A DNA stretch of 64,000 nt from contig NZ_JACSZW010000010.1 of the NCBI RefSeq assembly GCF_014472395.1, positions 62,001 to 126,000 on the forward strand, in the 5' to 3' direction. Below are positions 1-9,359 of this stretch, piece after piece. Position numbers and translations under genes: made by a program. This DNA comes from Pedobacter sp. N36a (lineage in GTDB: Bacteria > Bacteroidota > Bacteroidia > Sphingobacteriales > Sphingobacteriaceae). Within the stretch, counting starts at the first letter, position 1; each line of letters starts with the position of its first letter. The notes below the pieces were generated by a model. It saw nothing but the letters and a program-made list of their open reading frames with translations. It was not told the origin of the DNA and ran no database searches.

Positions 1-321
1 GTCTAGGGTTCCGAATTTATCTGTTCCTTTGAACAGCAAGTGCTCCAGGTAATGCGCTAATCCAGTGGCAGTACGCGGGTCTGTATTACTTCCCGCTCTT
101 ACCCCCATGCGGAATTCAATGGTTGGCTCTTTTGTATTTTGTGATAAAATTACTGTTAAGCCGTTCTTCAAGGTATAAAAACGTGATTTTGTCGGGTCAT
201 TGGTGACATATTTATAGGTATATCCACCCGAGCTCGCCGTTTTCCATTGAAAACCGGATTGAGCCATTATACTCGACCCTGCAATTAGAAAACAGGCGAG
301 TAGCAGTAATTTTTTCTTCAT
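1..321 (-). CDS. M16-family zinc metallopeptidase, N-terminal part (cut by window start)
   Basis: The first 107 codons read on the minus strand from an ATG at 321. Residues 1-21 are a signal peptide ending in IMAQ, so the protein is exported. The inverted zinc motif HYLEH (HxxEH) lies at about residues 90-94, inside the typical context of an M16 (pitrilysin/insulinase-like) N-terminal domain, with NGLTVIL before it. M16 enzymes are periplasmic or membrane-associated zinc proteases that degrade peptides; full-length members have 400-950 residues, so most of this gene lies outside the window. It diverges from surE across a 76 bp gap. Substrate unknown. Confidence 0.9.
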   Translation of the reverse strand, partial: MKKKLLLLACFLIAGSSIMAQSGFQWKTASSGGYTYKYVTNDPTKSRFYTLKNGLTVILSQNTKEPTIEFRMGVRAGSNTDPRTATGLAHYLEHLLFKGTDKFGTLD

Positions 322-390
322 GTTTAATAAGTTATAACTCAAATATACTGGGAAAGTAGATTATGTCCTTAACATTCTATGTAATTCTCG

Positions 391-398
391 TATTTTTG
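391..398 (+). promoter_or_regulatory. Bacteroidota-type -7 element (TATTTTTG) for the surE operon
   Basis: TATTTTTG fits the TAnnTTTG -7 consensus of Bacteroidota. It ends only five bases before the ATG at 404, so transcription would begin at or next to the start codon and the surE mRNA would be leaderless or nearly so. No good TTG -33 element is seen at the usual 19-21 bp spacing. Confidence 0.45.
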
Positions 399-403
399 TG
401 TGT

Positions 404-1183
404 ATGAAGAAGCAAAATTCTAAACCTAATATTTTAGTGGTAAATGATGATGGAATCACCGCTCCAGGAATTAAAAACCTGATTGAAGTGATGAGTGAGC
501 TGGGCAATGTAGTGGTGGTTGCACCAGACGGTCCGCAATCTGGAATGGGTCATGCCATCACTATCGGAAAACCACTGCGTTTTGATCGCGTTGATCTTTA
601 CGAAGGCGTAGAAATGTACAAATGCTCAGGAACTCCTGTAGACTGTGTAAAGCTGGCGGTAAATAAGATCTTTAAAGGTCAGAAACCGGATTTATGTGTG
701 TCTGGAATTAACCATGGACTGAACAACTCCATCAATGTCATCTATTCAGGAACGATGTCTGCTGCGGTAGAAGGAGCAATTGAAGGCATTCCATCGATTG
801 GGTTTTCACTCGATGATTTCTCGGAAGGTGCCGACTTTAGTCACTGTAAGAAATTTATCAAAGTAATCTCTGAAGAAGTATTGAAAAATGGTTTGCCGCA
901 AGCTACCTTACTCAATGTAAACTTCCCAAAAGGAGCAGAATTAAAAGGTATAAAAATATGTCGTCAGGCCAACGCCAAATGGGCGGAAGATTTCGACGAG
1001 CGTAAAGATCCTTACCAGCGTCCTTATTATTGGCTGACTGGAGTTTTCCAAAATAACGATAAAGGAGAAGATACAGATGTATGGGCATTGGAACATGGTT
1101 TCGTATCTGTAGTCCCAGTACAATTTGATTTAACGGCACACCATGCCATCCCTGTATTGAACACCTGGACATTTGATGTTTAG
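404..1183 (+). CDS. surE: 5'/3'-nucleotidase SurE
   Basis: SurE is a metal-dependent cytoplasmic phosphatase of nucleoside 5'- and 3'-monophosphates (EC 3.1.3.5). The product has about 259 residues, the normal family length. It opens with the diagnostic metal-binding stretch LVVNDDGITAPG, followed by APDGPQSGMGHAIT and SGINHGLNN, all family signatures. A GTG two codons upstream at 398 is possible, but the ATG at 404 matches the usual family start and leaves the promoter-like TATTTTTG free. The gene overlaps the next one by eight bases and is the first of a three-gene operon ending with lpxB. Confidence 0.95.
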   Translation: MKKQNSKPNILVVNDDGITAPGIKNLIEVMSELGNVVVVAPDGPQSGMGHAITIGKPLRFDRVDLYEGVEMYKCSGTPVDCVKLAVNKIFKGQKPDLCVSGINHGLNNSINVIYSGTMSAAVEGAIEGIPSIGFSLDDFSEGADFSHCKKFIKVISEEVLKNGLPQATLLNVNFPKGAELKGIKICRQANAKWAEDFDERKDPYQRPYYWLTGVFQNNDKGEDTDVWALEHGFVSVVPVQFDLTAHHAIPVLNTWTFDV

Positions 1184-1442
1184 AAGAGTTAAAGATTCGG
1201 TATTTATAGGACTGGGAGTCGGCATACTGGCTCCCGGTATCCTTGGCAGCATTTCCTGGTACCTGATGCACCGTTATGCTTTTTTGGCCAAGGCTGATTT
1301 ATTACTGATCGCTTCTATCGCCGTTAACGCTTTATTACTCCAGTACTTTTTTAAACTTAACAAGGAAAATACCGGTAGAGGCATTATCAGTGCCACATTC
1401 CTTTGGGCTTTCCTTTTCTTTTTTTATAAAATCAACCAATAA
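1176..1442 (+). CDS. small membrane protein between surE and lpxB
   Basis: An 88-residue protein with three hydrophobic segments (about residues 10-30, 40-60 and 70-86), so probably an inner-membrane protein. I do not recognise a named family. The start at 1176 overlaps the end of surE by eight bases, and its TAA overlaps the lpxB ATG in a TAATG arrangement, so translation of the three genes is probably coupled. A role near lipid A or envelope synthesis is only suggested by this position. A TTG one codon upstream is a less likely start. Confidence 0.75.
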   Translation: MFRRVKDSVFIGLGVGILAPGILGSISWYLMHRYAFLAKADLLLIASIAVNALLLQYFFKLNKENTGRGIISATFLWAFLFFFYKINQ

Positions 1443-2548
1443 TGAGATACTATTTAGTAGCTGGAGAAGCCTCCGGAGATTTGCACGGTGCCAACTTAAT
1501 GAAAGCACTAAAAGTGGAAGATGCGGCTGCGGAGTTTCGCTATTATGGGGGTGATAAAATGAAAGCAGAAGGAGGGGAGTTGAAAAAGCATTACTCAGAA
1601 ATGGCTTTCATGGGCTTTACGGAGGTCGTAATGAACTTGAGAACGATCTTCAGGAATATGAAAGCCTGCAAAGCTGATGTGTTGGCTTACCAACCTGACG
1701 TATTGATTTTAATTGATTTTCCTGGTTTTAATCTTAAAATTGCGGAATTTGCCAAGGCGAATGGAATCAAAGTAGCCTATTATATCTCTCCTAAAGTATG
1801 GGCTTGGAACCAGAAAAGGGTATTAAAGATCAAGAAAATTGTAGATCAGCTTTTTTGTATTTTACCATTTGAGGTTGATTTCTATAAGAAATGGGGGATG
1901 GAGGTCAATTATGTAGGGAATCCCTTGCTGGATGAAATTGCATTATTTGTCCCAGATCCTAAATTCAGGACTACATATCAGCTGAATAAAGAAATTGTGG
2001 CCTTGCTGCCTGGCAGTAGAAAACAGGAAATCGAGCGATTGCTGCCGGATATGTTAAGTGTGACTGCTGCTTTTCCCGATCAGCAGTTTGTTGTGGCTGC
2101 TGCACCTAGTTTTGACGCCGCTTATTACCAACAATTTATAAATACGGCAAATGTTACCCTTGTTTTCGGACAAACCTATCAGTTGCTTCACGTGGCCAAA
2201 GCGGCGATTGTAGCTTCTGGAACCGCAACTCTTGAAACGGCTTTATTCCATGTGCCTCAGGTAGTAGTTTACCGCGGGGGTAAAATCTCCGTTGCAATTG
2301 CCCGTATGCTCGTAAATATCCGCTTTATCTCCCTGGTAAACCTGATTATGGACCGAAAAGTAGTGACCGAACTCATTCAGGAAGACTGTAATACTGAACA
2401 GATCACTAATCATCTAAAAGACTTACTTTATACAGAGGTTAGAACCAAGATGTTGGCAGATTACGCAGAATTATCTGGTAAAATGGGAACCGCTGGTGCC
2501 TCAGAAAGAACTGCAAAACTCATAATTTTCGGTCTAAAAGGCCATTAG
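1442..2548 (+). CDS. lpxB: lipid-A-disaccharide synthase LpxB
   Basis: LpxB (EC 2.4.1.182, family GT19) joins UDP-2,3-diacylglucosamine and 2,3-diacylglucosamine-1-phosphate to form the lipid A disaccharide at the cytoplasmic face of the inner membrane. The 368-residue length is typical. The N-terminus YYLVAGEASGDLHGA, the stretch FPGFNLKIAEFAK, the YYISPKVWAW block and the C-terminal ASGTATLE segment are family hallmarks. It is the last gene of the surE operon, sharing one base with the gene before it. A lpxB gene shows that the host is a Gram-negative that makes lipid A. Confidence 0.95.
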   Translation: MRYYLVAGEASGDLHGANLMKALKVEDAAAEFRYYGGDKMKAEGGELKKHYSEMAFMGFTEVVMNLRTIFRNMKACKADVLAYQPDVLILIDFPGFNLKIAEFAKANGIKVAYYISPKVWAWNQKRVLKIKKIVDQLFCILPFEVDFYKKWGMEVNYVGNPLLDEIALFVPDPKFRTTYQLNKEIVALLPGSRKQEIERLLPDMLSVTAAFPDQQFVVAAAPSFDAAYYQQFINTANVTLVFGQTYQLLHVAKAAIVASGTATLETALFHVPQVVVYRGGKISVAIARMLVNIRFISLVNLIMDRKVVTELIQEDCNTEQITNHLKDLLYTEVRTKMLADYAELSGKMGTAGASERTAKLIIFGLKGH

Positions 2549-3088
2549 CGGAGTAAATAAGCAGATTTTCATTTAGTTTCATATAATATTTGATATTTAG
2601 GATTTATTCTTTATCATTGATTTAGTAAAACGTATTAGTTCTTTACTAGTGCTTTTTAATAAAACGATCATCAACCAAAATATAACCAAATATGAATGAT
2701 TCTACTTTTATTACACTCCCCTTTGGCCATTTTTTAAAACGTATTAGCTTAAGTTTTTAGCAATAGCCCCTTTCCTGATTTGATTTTAAACGATTCCCAT
2801 TTTATGGGCGCCTGATCTTGACATTGGGAGGGAACTTGATGTCTTATTTTTAGGAATGCTAAATAATTAGTAAAAGGGTTTACTATAGCTGAATACACAA
2901 ATTAAATTAACCAAATAGACAACCTAACATTCACTTTAACTGAGCACTATGAATAAATAAGCTAACTAACCATTCCTATGCTAAATCATTAAAACGGTTT
3001 AGTTACCCTACTCAAAAAAGCTTCAGCAACGGAGATTGCACCTAGGGGATGCAAAACAACCTATTAAATAACCTAAATATAAATACTA
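2549..3088 (+). promoter_or_regulatory. long regulatory gap with LacI-operator-like repeats upstream of SusC 1
   Basis: A 540 bp AT-rich gap without a credible gene. It holds a near-palindrome centred on CG several times: TAAAACGTATTA at 2626-2637 and again at 2735-2746, TAAAACGATCAT at 2660-2671, and TAAAACGGTTTA at 2990-3001. LacI/GalR-family operators have this form (dyad with central CG), and such regulators often control SusCD loci. No LacI-family gene is in the window. The last site lies 87 bp before the SusC start, close to where a promoter would be expected. Confidence 0.5.
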
Positions 3089-6000
3089 ATGAAAATTAAA
3101 AACTTAGTTTTTGCAGGGCTTCCTTTGCTCTGTTTAACGGGAATGCAGGCGCATGCTACACCAGCGGAGCTGTTGCTAAAGGCCGCCAAATCCCATTCTA
3201 CTTTTTTGTTTCCTAACGCCACTCAGAAAATATTAATCACCGGAACAGTAGTAGATGAAAATGCTCAACCTGTACCTGGTGTAGGCGTTAAATCATCGAA
3301 AAACAATAAAGCTACAGTGACAGATGCTGCGGGTAGATTCAGTATTGAGGTAGAAAATGCGACAGACCAACTGACATTCAGCTATATCGGCTATGAAACT
3401 CAAACTCGTCAGGCAGGATCAGGCGCTGCTCCACTGCAAATTAAACTGAAACCAGCCTCTGGGGTAGATCTGGATGATGTAGTGGTAGTAGGTTATGGAA
3501 CCAGAAAAAAATCTGACTTAACGGGAGCAGTAGGTTCCGTAAAAGAAGAGCAATTGAAAGAACGTCCGGCAGCATCCTTGAATCAGGCATTGGCAGGACG
3601 TATTCCTGGGGTACAGGTGAACTCTAACTCTGGTCGCCCTGGTGGACAAACCAATATCCGTATCCGTGGTTTCAGTTCCATCAAAACCACTAATAATCCT
3701 TTATATGTTGTGGATGGGGTTATTCTTCCAGTAGGTTCACAAACGCAAAGCAGTAATGCGATCGACTTCCTGAATCCTGGAGATATTGCCTCTGTAGAGG
3801 TGTTAAAAGATGCTTCTTCGGTAGCAATTTATGGTGCCAGAGGTGCCAATGGGGTGATCATGATCACTACCAAAAAAGGTTCTAATACAGGTAATAAGAT
3901 CTCTTATGATGTAGATTTTAGTGTGCCAACTATTGGACCAAAGCGTGTAAAAATGCTGAATGCCCAGGAGTTTATTGATGTAGAAAACTTAGCCTACGAT
4001 AATGCTAAAATCTATGATCCTACAGGATGGGCGAATAATCAATATGTAGATCCAAGAATAAAAAGAAAGAACTTACCACTGCTTTTTAATGCAGATGGAA
4101 GTCCTATATATGATACTGACTGGTTTAAAGAATCCACTCAGAATAAGTTGTCTCAAAATCATCAGCTCGGATTTACCGGCGGTAATGCAGAAAATTCTTA
4201 TGGTTTATTCCTGAATTATAGAGATGACAATGGATTACTGAAAAACTCCTACCTGAAGCGTTATTCTGGAAGGTTTGTAATGGATAGTCAAATGAAGAAA
4301 TGGTTGAAAGTAGGTGGGAGCTTAAACTATACCAATCAAACAGAAAATCTGGTAGATATTGGTACTGGTGGACTGAACTCTGTAAGGATGATCACAGAAA
4401 GTTTTCCTTTTCTACCTGTCAAATATCCTGACGGTACCTGGGCAGATAATCAAAATTATCCGGGTGCAGAAGGTGGATCCAACCCAGTGCATATCCTGAC
4501 AGATCGTAAATATCTTTTGCAAACACAGAATGTATTAGGGAATGCTTATGCGAACCTAAACCTTGCAGAAGGATTGGAGTTTCGTTCAGTTTTAGGAGCA
4601 AATGTGGTGACTCGTGGCCGTTCTGAATACAATGGACGTAGTCTATACGGAATAGCTTTTGATCAGAAAGGAACTGCTACGCTAGACAATAACAGAGAAA
4701 CCTATTGGTCATTTGAAAATTACCTGACTTATAATAAACGTTTTGCCAAAGATCACGCGGTTACTGGGTTGTTAGGTATATCATGGCAGGAAACCAACAT
4801 TTTTGGCTTCGCGACAGGCGCAGAAAATTTCTCCAGTGATTTTCCACAATACAACAACCTGATCGGGGGAAGTAAACCTACTCCGGGAACATCCAGAGCA
4901 GAACGATTTGGATTTAATTCTTACTTCGGTCGTTTAAACTATAGCTACAAAGATAGATACCTTTTCACCGCTACTGGTCGTGCGGATGGTTCTTCTAAGT
5001 TCGGAGAGAATAATAAATATGCTTTCTTCCCATCTGCGGCTGTAGCCTGGAAAGTTTCAGAAGAAGATTTTATCAAAGAAAGTAAGGTCATTTCTAACTT
5101 AAAATTACGTGCCAGTTATGGGGTGACAGGTAACTCTGAGATTCCTAGTTATTTATCGAAAGGTGTTTTGGGGTCAGGTTATGCCGCCATTCTTAATGAT
5201 ACAAGAGTAGCTGGTGTAGGTACAAACCGTTTGGCTAATCCAGATTTGAAATGGGAAAAAACCGCACAGTCAGACATCGGTGTGGAATTGGGCTTATTCA
5301 ATAACAGAGTGAACCTGGAAGCAGATTTGTATTACCGTAAAACCTCTGATATGCTCCTTGATGCGCCGGTGCCTTTAACCAGTGGTTATTCCTCGATTAC
5401 CAAAAACATTGGCAGCATGGAAAACAAGGGATTGGAACTTGCGATCAATACCGTAAATATCAGTACTGATGATTTTAGCTGGAATACCAGTTTTAATATT
5501 TCAATGAATAGAAATAAAGTACTTTCATTGGCAACACCAGCAGATATTTTTGGTGTAGGAAATCCAGGATTTACCAATGAAACCGGAATTATCCGTGTAG
5601 GTGAGCCAGTAGGTTCTTTCTGGGGATTAACTCGTCTTGGAACCTGGAGTGAGAGCGAGCGTGCAGAAGCGGCTAAGTACAATTATAGAGCAGGTAAACC
5701 AGTTCTTCCAGGTGATATTAAGTACCTGGATAAAAATGGTGATTACCAGATTAATGATGATGACCGTGGAATCATCGGTAATGGTAGCCCTAAAGCCTGG
5801 GGTGCTTTCTCTAATACTTTCAAGTATAAAAAGTTTGATCTAACAGTAGAGATTCAGTATTCTGCAGGTAATGATGTATTAGATATGACGAAACACTCTG
5901 CTGAAGACCGTGTAGGAATTGCAAATAGTTATGCTTCCGTATTAAATGCATGGACTCCGCAAAACCAAAACACGCCAATCGCCGCAATTCGTGATACGAG

Positions 6001-6286
6001 AGCTGGTTATGTGACCAATGTGGATAGCCACTGGGTAGAAGATGGTTCGTTTATTCGTGGTAGAAATCTTTTACTAGGTTATACATTCGCGGAAAATATC
6101 ACCAAGAAACTGAAAATAAACCGATTGAGAGTTTATGGTAGTGTGCAGAACTTCTTCCTAGCCACTAAATTCTCTGGTAATGATCCTGAAGTAACTACTT
6201 ATTCCAATGCTTTTGCACAGGGACAAACGTTCTTCGATTATCCTAAGCCAACTACTTTTATGCTGGGCTTAAATGTGAGTTTATAG
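3089..6286 (+). CDS. SusC/RagA-family TonB-linked outer membrane transporter (pair 1)
   Basis: A 1065-residue TonB-dependent beta-barrel. It has a signal peptide (about 1-23, ending MQAHA), a carboxypeptidase-regulatory-like (CarboxypepD_reg) domain at about 48-117 (GTVVDENAQPVPGV), a plug beginning at the SusC signature DDVVVVGYGT (about 130) with LYVVDGV and YGARGANGVI, and then the barrel, ending in an aromatic-rich strand typical of outer-membrane insertion. SusC proteins import oligosaccharides or other large nutrients under a SusD lid. The partner SusD follows after 32 bp. No STN domain is seen, so there is no sign of anti-sigma signalling. Substrate not predictable: no glycoside hydrolase is next to it. 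Confidence 0.95.
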   Translation: MKIKNLVFAGLPLLCLTGMQAHATPAELLLKAAKSHSTFLFPNATQKILITGTVVDENAQPVPGVGVKSSKNNKATVTDAAGRFSIEVENATDQLTFSYIGYETQTRQAGSGAAPLQIKLKPASGVDLDDVVVVGYGTRKKSDLTGAVGSVKEEQLKERPAASLNQALAGRIPGVQVNSNSGRPGGQTNIRIRGFSSIKTTNNPLYVVDGVILPVGSQTQSSNAIDFLNPGDIASVEVLKDASSVAIYGARGANGVIMITTKKGSNTGNKISYDVDFSVPTIGPKRVKMLNAQEFIDVENLAYDNAKIYDPTGWANNQYVDPRIKRKNLPLLFNADGSPIYDTDWFKESTQNKLSQNHQLGFTGGNAENSYGLFLNYRDDNGLLKNSYLKRYSGRFVMDSQMKKWLKVGGSLNYTNQTENLVDIGTGGLNSVRMITESFPFLPVKYPDGTWADNQNYPGAEGGSNPVHILTDRKYLLQTQNVLGNAYANLNLAEGLEFRSVLGANVVTRGRSEYNGRSLYGIAFDQKGTATLDNNRETYWSFENYLTYNKRFAKDHAVTGLLGISWQETNIFGFATGAENFSSDFPQYNNLIGGSKPTPGTSRAERFGFNSYFGRLNYSYKDRYLFTATGRADGSSKFGENNKYAFFPSAAVAWKVSEEDFIKESKVISNLKLRASYGVTGNSEIPSYLSKGVLGSGYAAILNDTRVAGVGTNRLANPDLKWEKTAQSDIGVELGLFNNRVNLEADLYYRKTSDMLLDAPVPLTSGYSSITKNIGSMENKGLELAINTVNISTDDFSWNTSFNISMNRNKVLSLATPADIFGVGNPGFTNETGIIRVGEPVGSFWGLTRLGTWSESERAEAAKYNYRAGKPVLPGDIKYLDKNGDYQINDDDRGIIGNGSPKAWGAFSNTFKYKKFDLTVEIQYSAGNDVLDMTKHSAEDRVGIANSYASVLNAWTPQNQNTPIAAIRDTRAGYVTNVDSHWVEDGSFIRGRNLLLGYTFAENITKKLKINRLRVYGSVQNFFLATKFSGNDPEVTTYSNAFAQGQTFFDYPKPTTFMLGLNVSL

Positions 6287-6318
6287 TTGTAAATATTGTC
6301 AATACTAAATAAAAGATC

Positions 6319-7854
6319 ATGAAATTAAATATAAAATCTTCAAGCAAAATCCTACTGATTGCAATGGTGGTGCTTGGAACCGGATGTAAAAAATTCCTGG
6401 ACGAACAAGATCCTTCAAATTTAACTCCGGAAACTTATTATACTATTCCTGAACATGCGGAAGCTTCTATAGCTGCTGGATACGCACAGACCCGTTTTAT
6501 CGGCAATGGTGCAGGTATCTTTGCTGCCAATTTCTCTATGCTGGAATTGGTAACTGGTACTGCAAAGACCGAGACCGGACAAAACTCAGACTTGAACAAT
6601 CTTGCTGGTTTATCCTTTACAGGAGAAAACCTATTGGTTAGAAACTGGTGGGCTGGCTTGTATAATGTAATTGCTCAGACGAACCTGACTTTGCAAAAAG
6701 TACCGGGCATTAACCCAATGGATGCCACAAGAAAAGCACAGGTTCTGGGTGAAGCCAGATTTTTACGTGCATGGGCTTACTTTTATCTGGTGAGGTTATA
6801 TGGAGATGTACCATTGATTCTATTACCACAGAGCACAAGTTCTGCTGATTTTTATCCTACAAGAACAGGTACAGAAGCCGTGTATGCGCAAATTGTTGAA
6901 GATTTGACCATAGCAGAAACTGCAGGTTTGCCTTGGCAGCAGTCGAGCGGAACTGCAAGTAAAGGAGCAGCGAAAGCACTATTGGCTAAAGTCTATTTAT
7001 CAATGGCTGGTTTTCCTTTAAATAAAGGTACGGCATATTATAAACTGGCTGCTGATAAGTCGTTGGAAGTCATTAAAGATGGCGGTTTCGGATTATTTGA
7101 CACTTATGGAGAACTTCATAGCCTAGCTACTGAGAACAAAAAAGAACACATGTTCCAGATTCAGTATTTGGCTGCTGTAGCGACTAATCCAATGCAGCAG
7201 TTACTATTGCCAAACTTCAAAGATGTTTCTGCCTATAGTGATGAAGTAGGGAGTACAGTGCCAACTTCTAATTTCTACAATTCTTATGAGGCTGGAGATT
7301 TAAGAGCAAAAGATAGAGAAGGATTCTTTTACACTTCTTATTATACAGGTGGAAATGGTGCGCTGAAACAGTTGAATGCTCCTTACATCTTTAAACATTT
7401 TGATGTAGTTGCCAATGGAACTTTAGGAACAGCAGGTACTGCTCAAAGCAGCTTAAACTGGCCTCAAATCCGCTATGCGGAAGTGCTGTTGACTTATGCA
7501 GAAGCACAAAATCGTGCTGATGGAACACCAAATCAAGCGGCTTATGATGCTGTAAACGCGATCAGAAAGCGTGCATTATTAACCCCGTTATCCGGTTTAG
7601 GTCAGGCGCAGTTTGAAGAAGCGGTATGGCGCGAACGCTGGCATGAGCTATGCTACGAAGGAATTACCTGGTTCGATATGGTACGCTTAAGAAAAGTGTA
7701 TAATGAAACGACCAATGGTTTTGACAATTTCGTAGGACATGCTTTTGCAGCAACACCTAACGTGATTTTGAGAGAGAAACACTTACTGTTTCCAATACCA
7801 ACAGTGGATTACAAAAATAACCCTAACCTGAGACCTCAGAATCCAGGATATTAA
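6319..7854 (+). CDS. SusD/RagB-family nutrient-binding lipoprotein (pair 1)
   Basis: A 511-residue surface lipoprotein with a lipobox cysteine at residue 23 (VLGTGC) followed by KKFLDEQDP, a typical SusD start. It contains the helical TPR-like scaffold (AQVLGEARFLRAWAYFYLVRLYGDVPLI) and the conserved C-terminal block WRERWHELCYEG...WFDMVR, ending in NPNLRPQNPGY. SusD caps the SusC barrel outside the cell and binds the substrate. It is co-transcribed with the preceding SusC and followed by a strong terminator, so pair 1 is a simple two-gene unit. Confidence 0.95.
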   Translation: MKLNIKSSSKILLIAMVVLGTGCKKFLDEQDPSNLTPETYYTIPEHAEASIAAGYAQTRFIGNGAGIFAANFSMLELVTGTAKTETGQNSDLNNLAGLSFTGENLLVRNWWAGLYNVIAQTNLTLQKVPGINPMDATRKAQVLGEARFLRAWAYFYLVRLYGDVPLILLPQSTSSADFYPTRTGTEAVYAQIVEDLTIAETAGLPWQQSSGTASKGAAKALLAKVYLSMAGFPLNKGTAYYKLAADKSLEVIKDGGFGLFDTYGELHSLATENKKEHMFQIQYLAAVATNPMQQLLLPNFKDVSAYSDEVGSTVPTSNFYNSYEAGDLRAKDREGFFYTSYYTGGNGALKQLNAPYIFKHFDVVANGTLGTAGTAQSSLNWPQIRYAEVLLTYAEAQNRADGTPNQAAYDAVNAIRKRALLTPLSGLGQAQFEEAVWRERWHELCYEGITWFDMVRLRKVYNETTNGFDNFVGHAFAATPNVILREKHLLFPIPTVDYKNNPNLRPQNPGY

Positions 7855-7860
7855 GTATTG

Positions 7861-7897
7861 AAAAAAAACGGATGCTCAAAAGGCATCCGTTTTTTTA
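7861..7897. terminator. bidirectional hairpin terminator after SusD 1
   Basis: A perfect 15 bp stem (AAAAAAAACGGATGC against its complement) with a seven-base loop, flanked by A-runs on one side and T-runs on the other. It lies between the convergent SusD and amidohydrolase genes and can serve both. Confidence 0.9.
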
Positions 7898-7929
7898 TTT
7901 TAAACCTGATTTGACAAGGAATAATTGAT

Positions 7930-9357
7930 TTAATCCATCATCAAGCTGTTTTTCTTTTTAACCGCTTCCAGCATGTTGTCCAGGGTGTTACGGTCTAATA
8001 CCCTTCCTTTTGCAACCACAGCATAGATTTTCTGTGTAGCACTGATGTTTTGCAATGGGTTCTCATCTAATAAAAGAAGGTCTGCTTTTTTTCCTTTTTG
8101 TAGACTACCATAAGCAGTCTTATTTAAGAAAGCTGGAGAATTGATCAGGGAAGCCTGAAGTGCTTGTAATGGGGTTAGGCCATACTTTACCATCAATTCA
8201 AGTTCTTTATGGAGGCCGATACCCGGATAAGTATAAGAGTTTAAGTAACCAGCATCCGTTCCAGCCATAATTTTTACTCCTGCTTTTTGCAAAAGTGGAA
8301 GCGTTTGTACTGTTTTTTCAAACAATTGCTGTCTGAATTTAATGGCTTCCGCATTGTCTTGTTCTACTCTTTTTACGCGCCCAACATAGGTTTGCTGCAG
8401 TCCTTTACCAATGTATTTCAGGTAATCATCATTTTTATGATTGTCTTTATCAAAATAGGCAAGGATATAACTCAAAGATAGGGTCGGTGTGAGGTACATT
8501 CCATGTTTCGCCATATTCTTGTAGGTGGCCAGGGCTGCGGTTTCATCAAAAGTATCCATCACTTTCTGATTGAAAGCCTTTCCTTTTAACTTTCCTTCGG
8601 CTACTTCTTTAGAGATTTCTTTTTCTACTTTGGAACCGGCTTTTAGCGCATAGCCCAGGTGTTCTACTGAGCTTAATCCTGCTGCGGCGATTTGTTCCAT
8701 CGTGATGGAATTTGGAATATGTGCCGATACCCGAAATCCTGCGGCACGTGCCAAACGAATACTTTCTAAAAATAATTCCGCACTTAAAGTATTGTCTGTG
8801 ATTTTTACAAAATCTACTTTTATCTTTTTCAAAGAATCTAAAGCGGCTTTGATTTCTTTGGTATTTCCAACCTCTATGTCGCCAATCCAGCTGGAGTTAT
8901 AGCCTTCCAATTTTGGACCTGAGGTAAAGATAGTTGGTCCCTGGAGATTTCCAGCTGCAATTTCATCCCTCCATTGCAATACACTCGGACTAATATCGGC
9001 AGCGGCATCGCGAATGGTGGTGATGCCATAAGCAAGGTATAAAGGGAGCAGGTTTTTATTTTCTTCAATCAATTCAGTTCCTCCGCCAAAATGCATGTGG
9101 TTGTCCCATAAACCAGGCATCACATATTTTCCTTTAGCATCTACAGTTTGTGCTGCGGTATATTTAGAAAGCTGGCTTTCCGGGAATACGGCTGTTATCA
9201 GGCCGTCTTTTATGGCAATACCTTGTTTAGGGATTAATTTTCCCGTTTTTATATCAATAATCGTAGCAGATTTAATTAATAAATCTGCTGTTATTTTTTG
9301 TGCAAGGGTGATCTGGGCAAAAAAGAACCCTATTAAAATCAGTGATAGTTTTTTCAT
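7930..9357 (-). CDS. exported amidohydrolase (imidazolonepropionase/prolidase-like)
   Basis: A 475-residue metal-dependent hydrolase of the amidohydrolase superfamily. It has a signal peptide (about 1-19, ending ITLA), the metal-binding HxH in GLWDNHMHFGG (H87, H89), further metal-ligand regions in VSAHIP and VEHLG, and the late aspartate in MAGTDAGY. The C-terminal KKADLLLLDENPL returns to the small beta-sandwich domain usual in this family. Members hydrolyse amide or ester bonds of peptides, prolides or cyclic compounds; the substrate cannot be told. The start lies three bases after the stop of the ankyrin gene, so the two genes form one operon. Confidence 0.88.
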   Translation of the reverse strand: MKKLSLILIGFFFAQITLAQKITADLLIKSATIIDIKTGKLIPKQGIAIKDGLITAVFPESQLSKYTAAQTVDAKGKYVMPGLWDNHMHFGGGTELIEENKNLLPLYLAYGITTIRDAAADISPSVLQWRDEIAAGNLQGPTIFTSGPKLEGYNSSWIGDIEVGNTKEIKAALDSLKKIKVDFVKITDNTLSAELFLESIRLARAAGFRVSAHIPNSITMEQIAAAGLSSVEHLGYALKAGSKVEKEISKEVAEGKLKGKAFNQKVMDTFDETAALATYKNMAKHGMYLTPTLSLSYILAYFDKDNHKNDDYLKYIGKGLQQTYVGRVKRVEQDNAEAIKFRQQLFEKTVQTLPLLQKAGVKIMAGTDAGYLNSYTYPGIGLHKELELMVKYGLTPLQALQASLINSPAFLNKTAYGSLQKGKKADLLLLDENPLQNISATQKIYAVVAKGRVLDRNTLDNMLEAVKKKNSLMMD

Positions 9358-9359
9358 GT

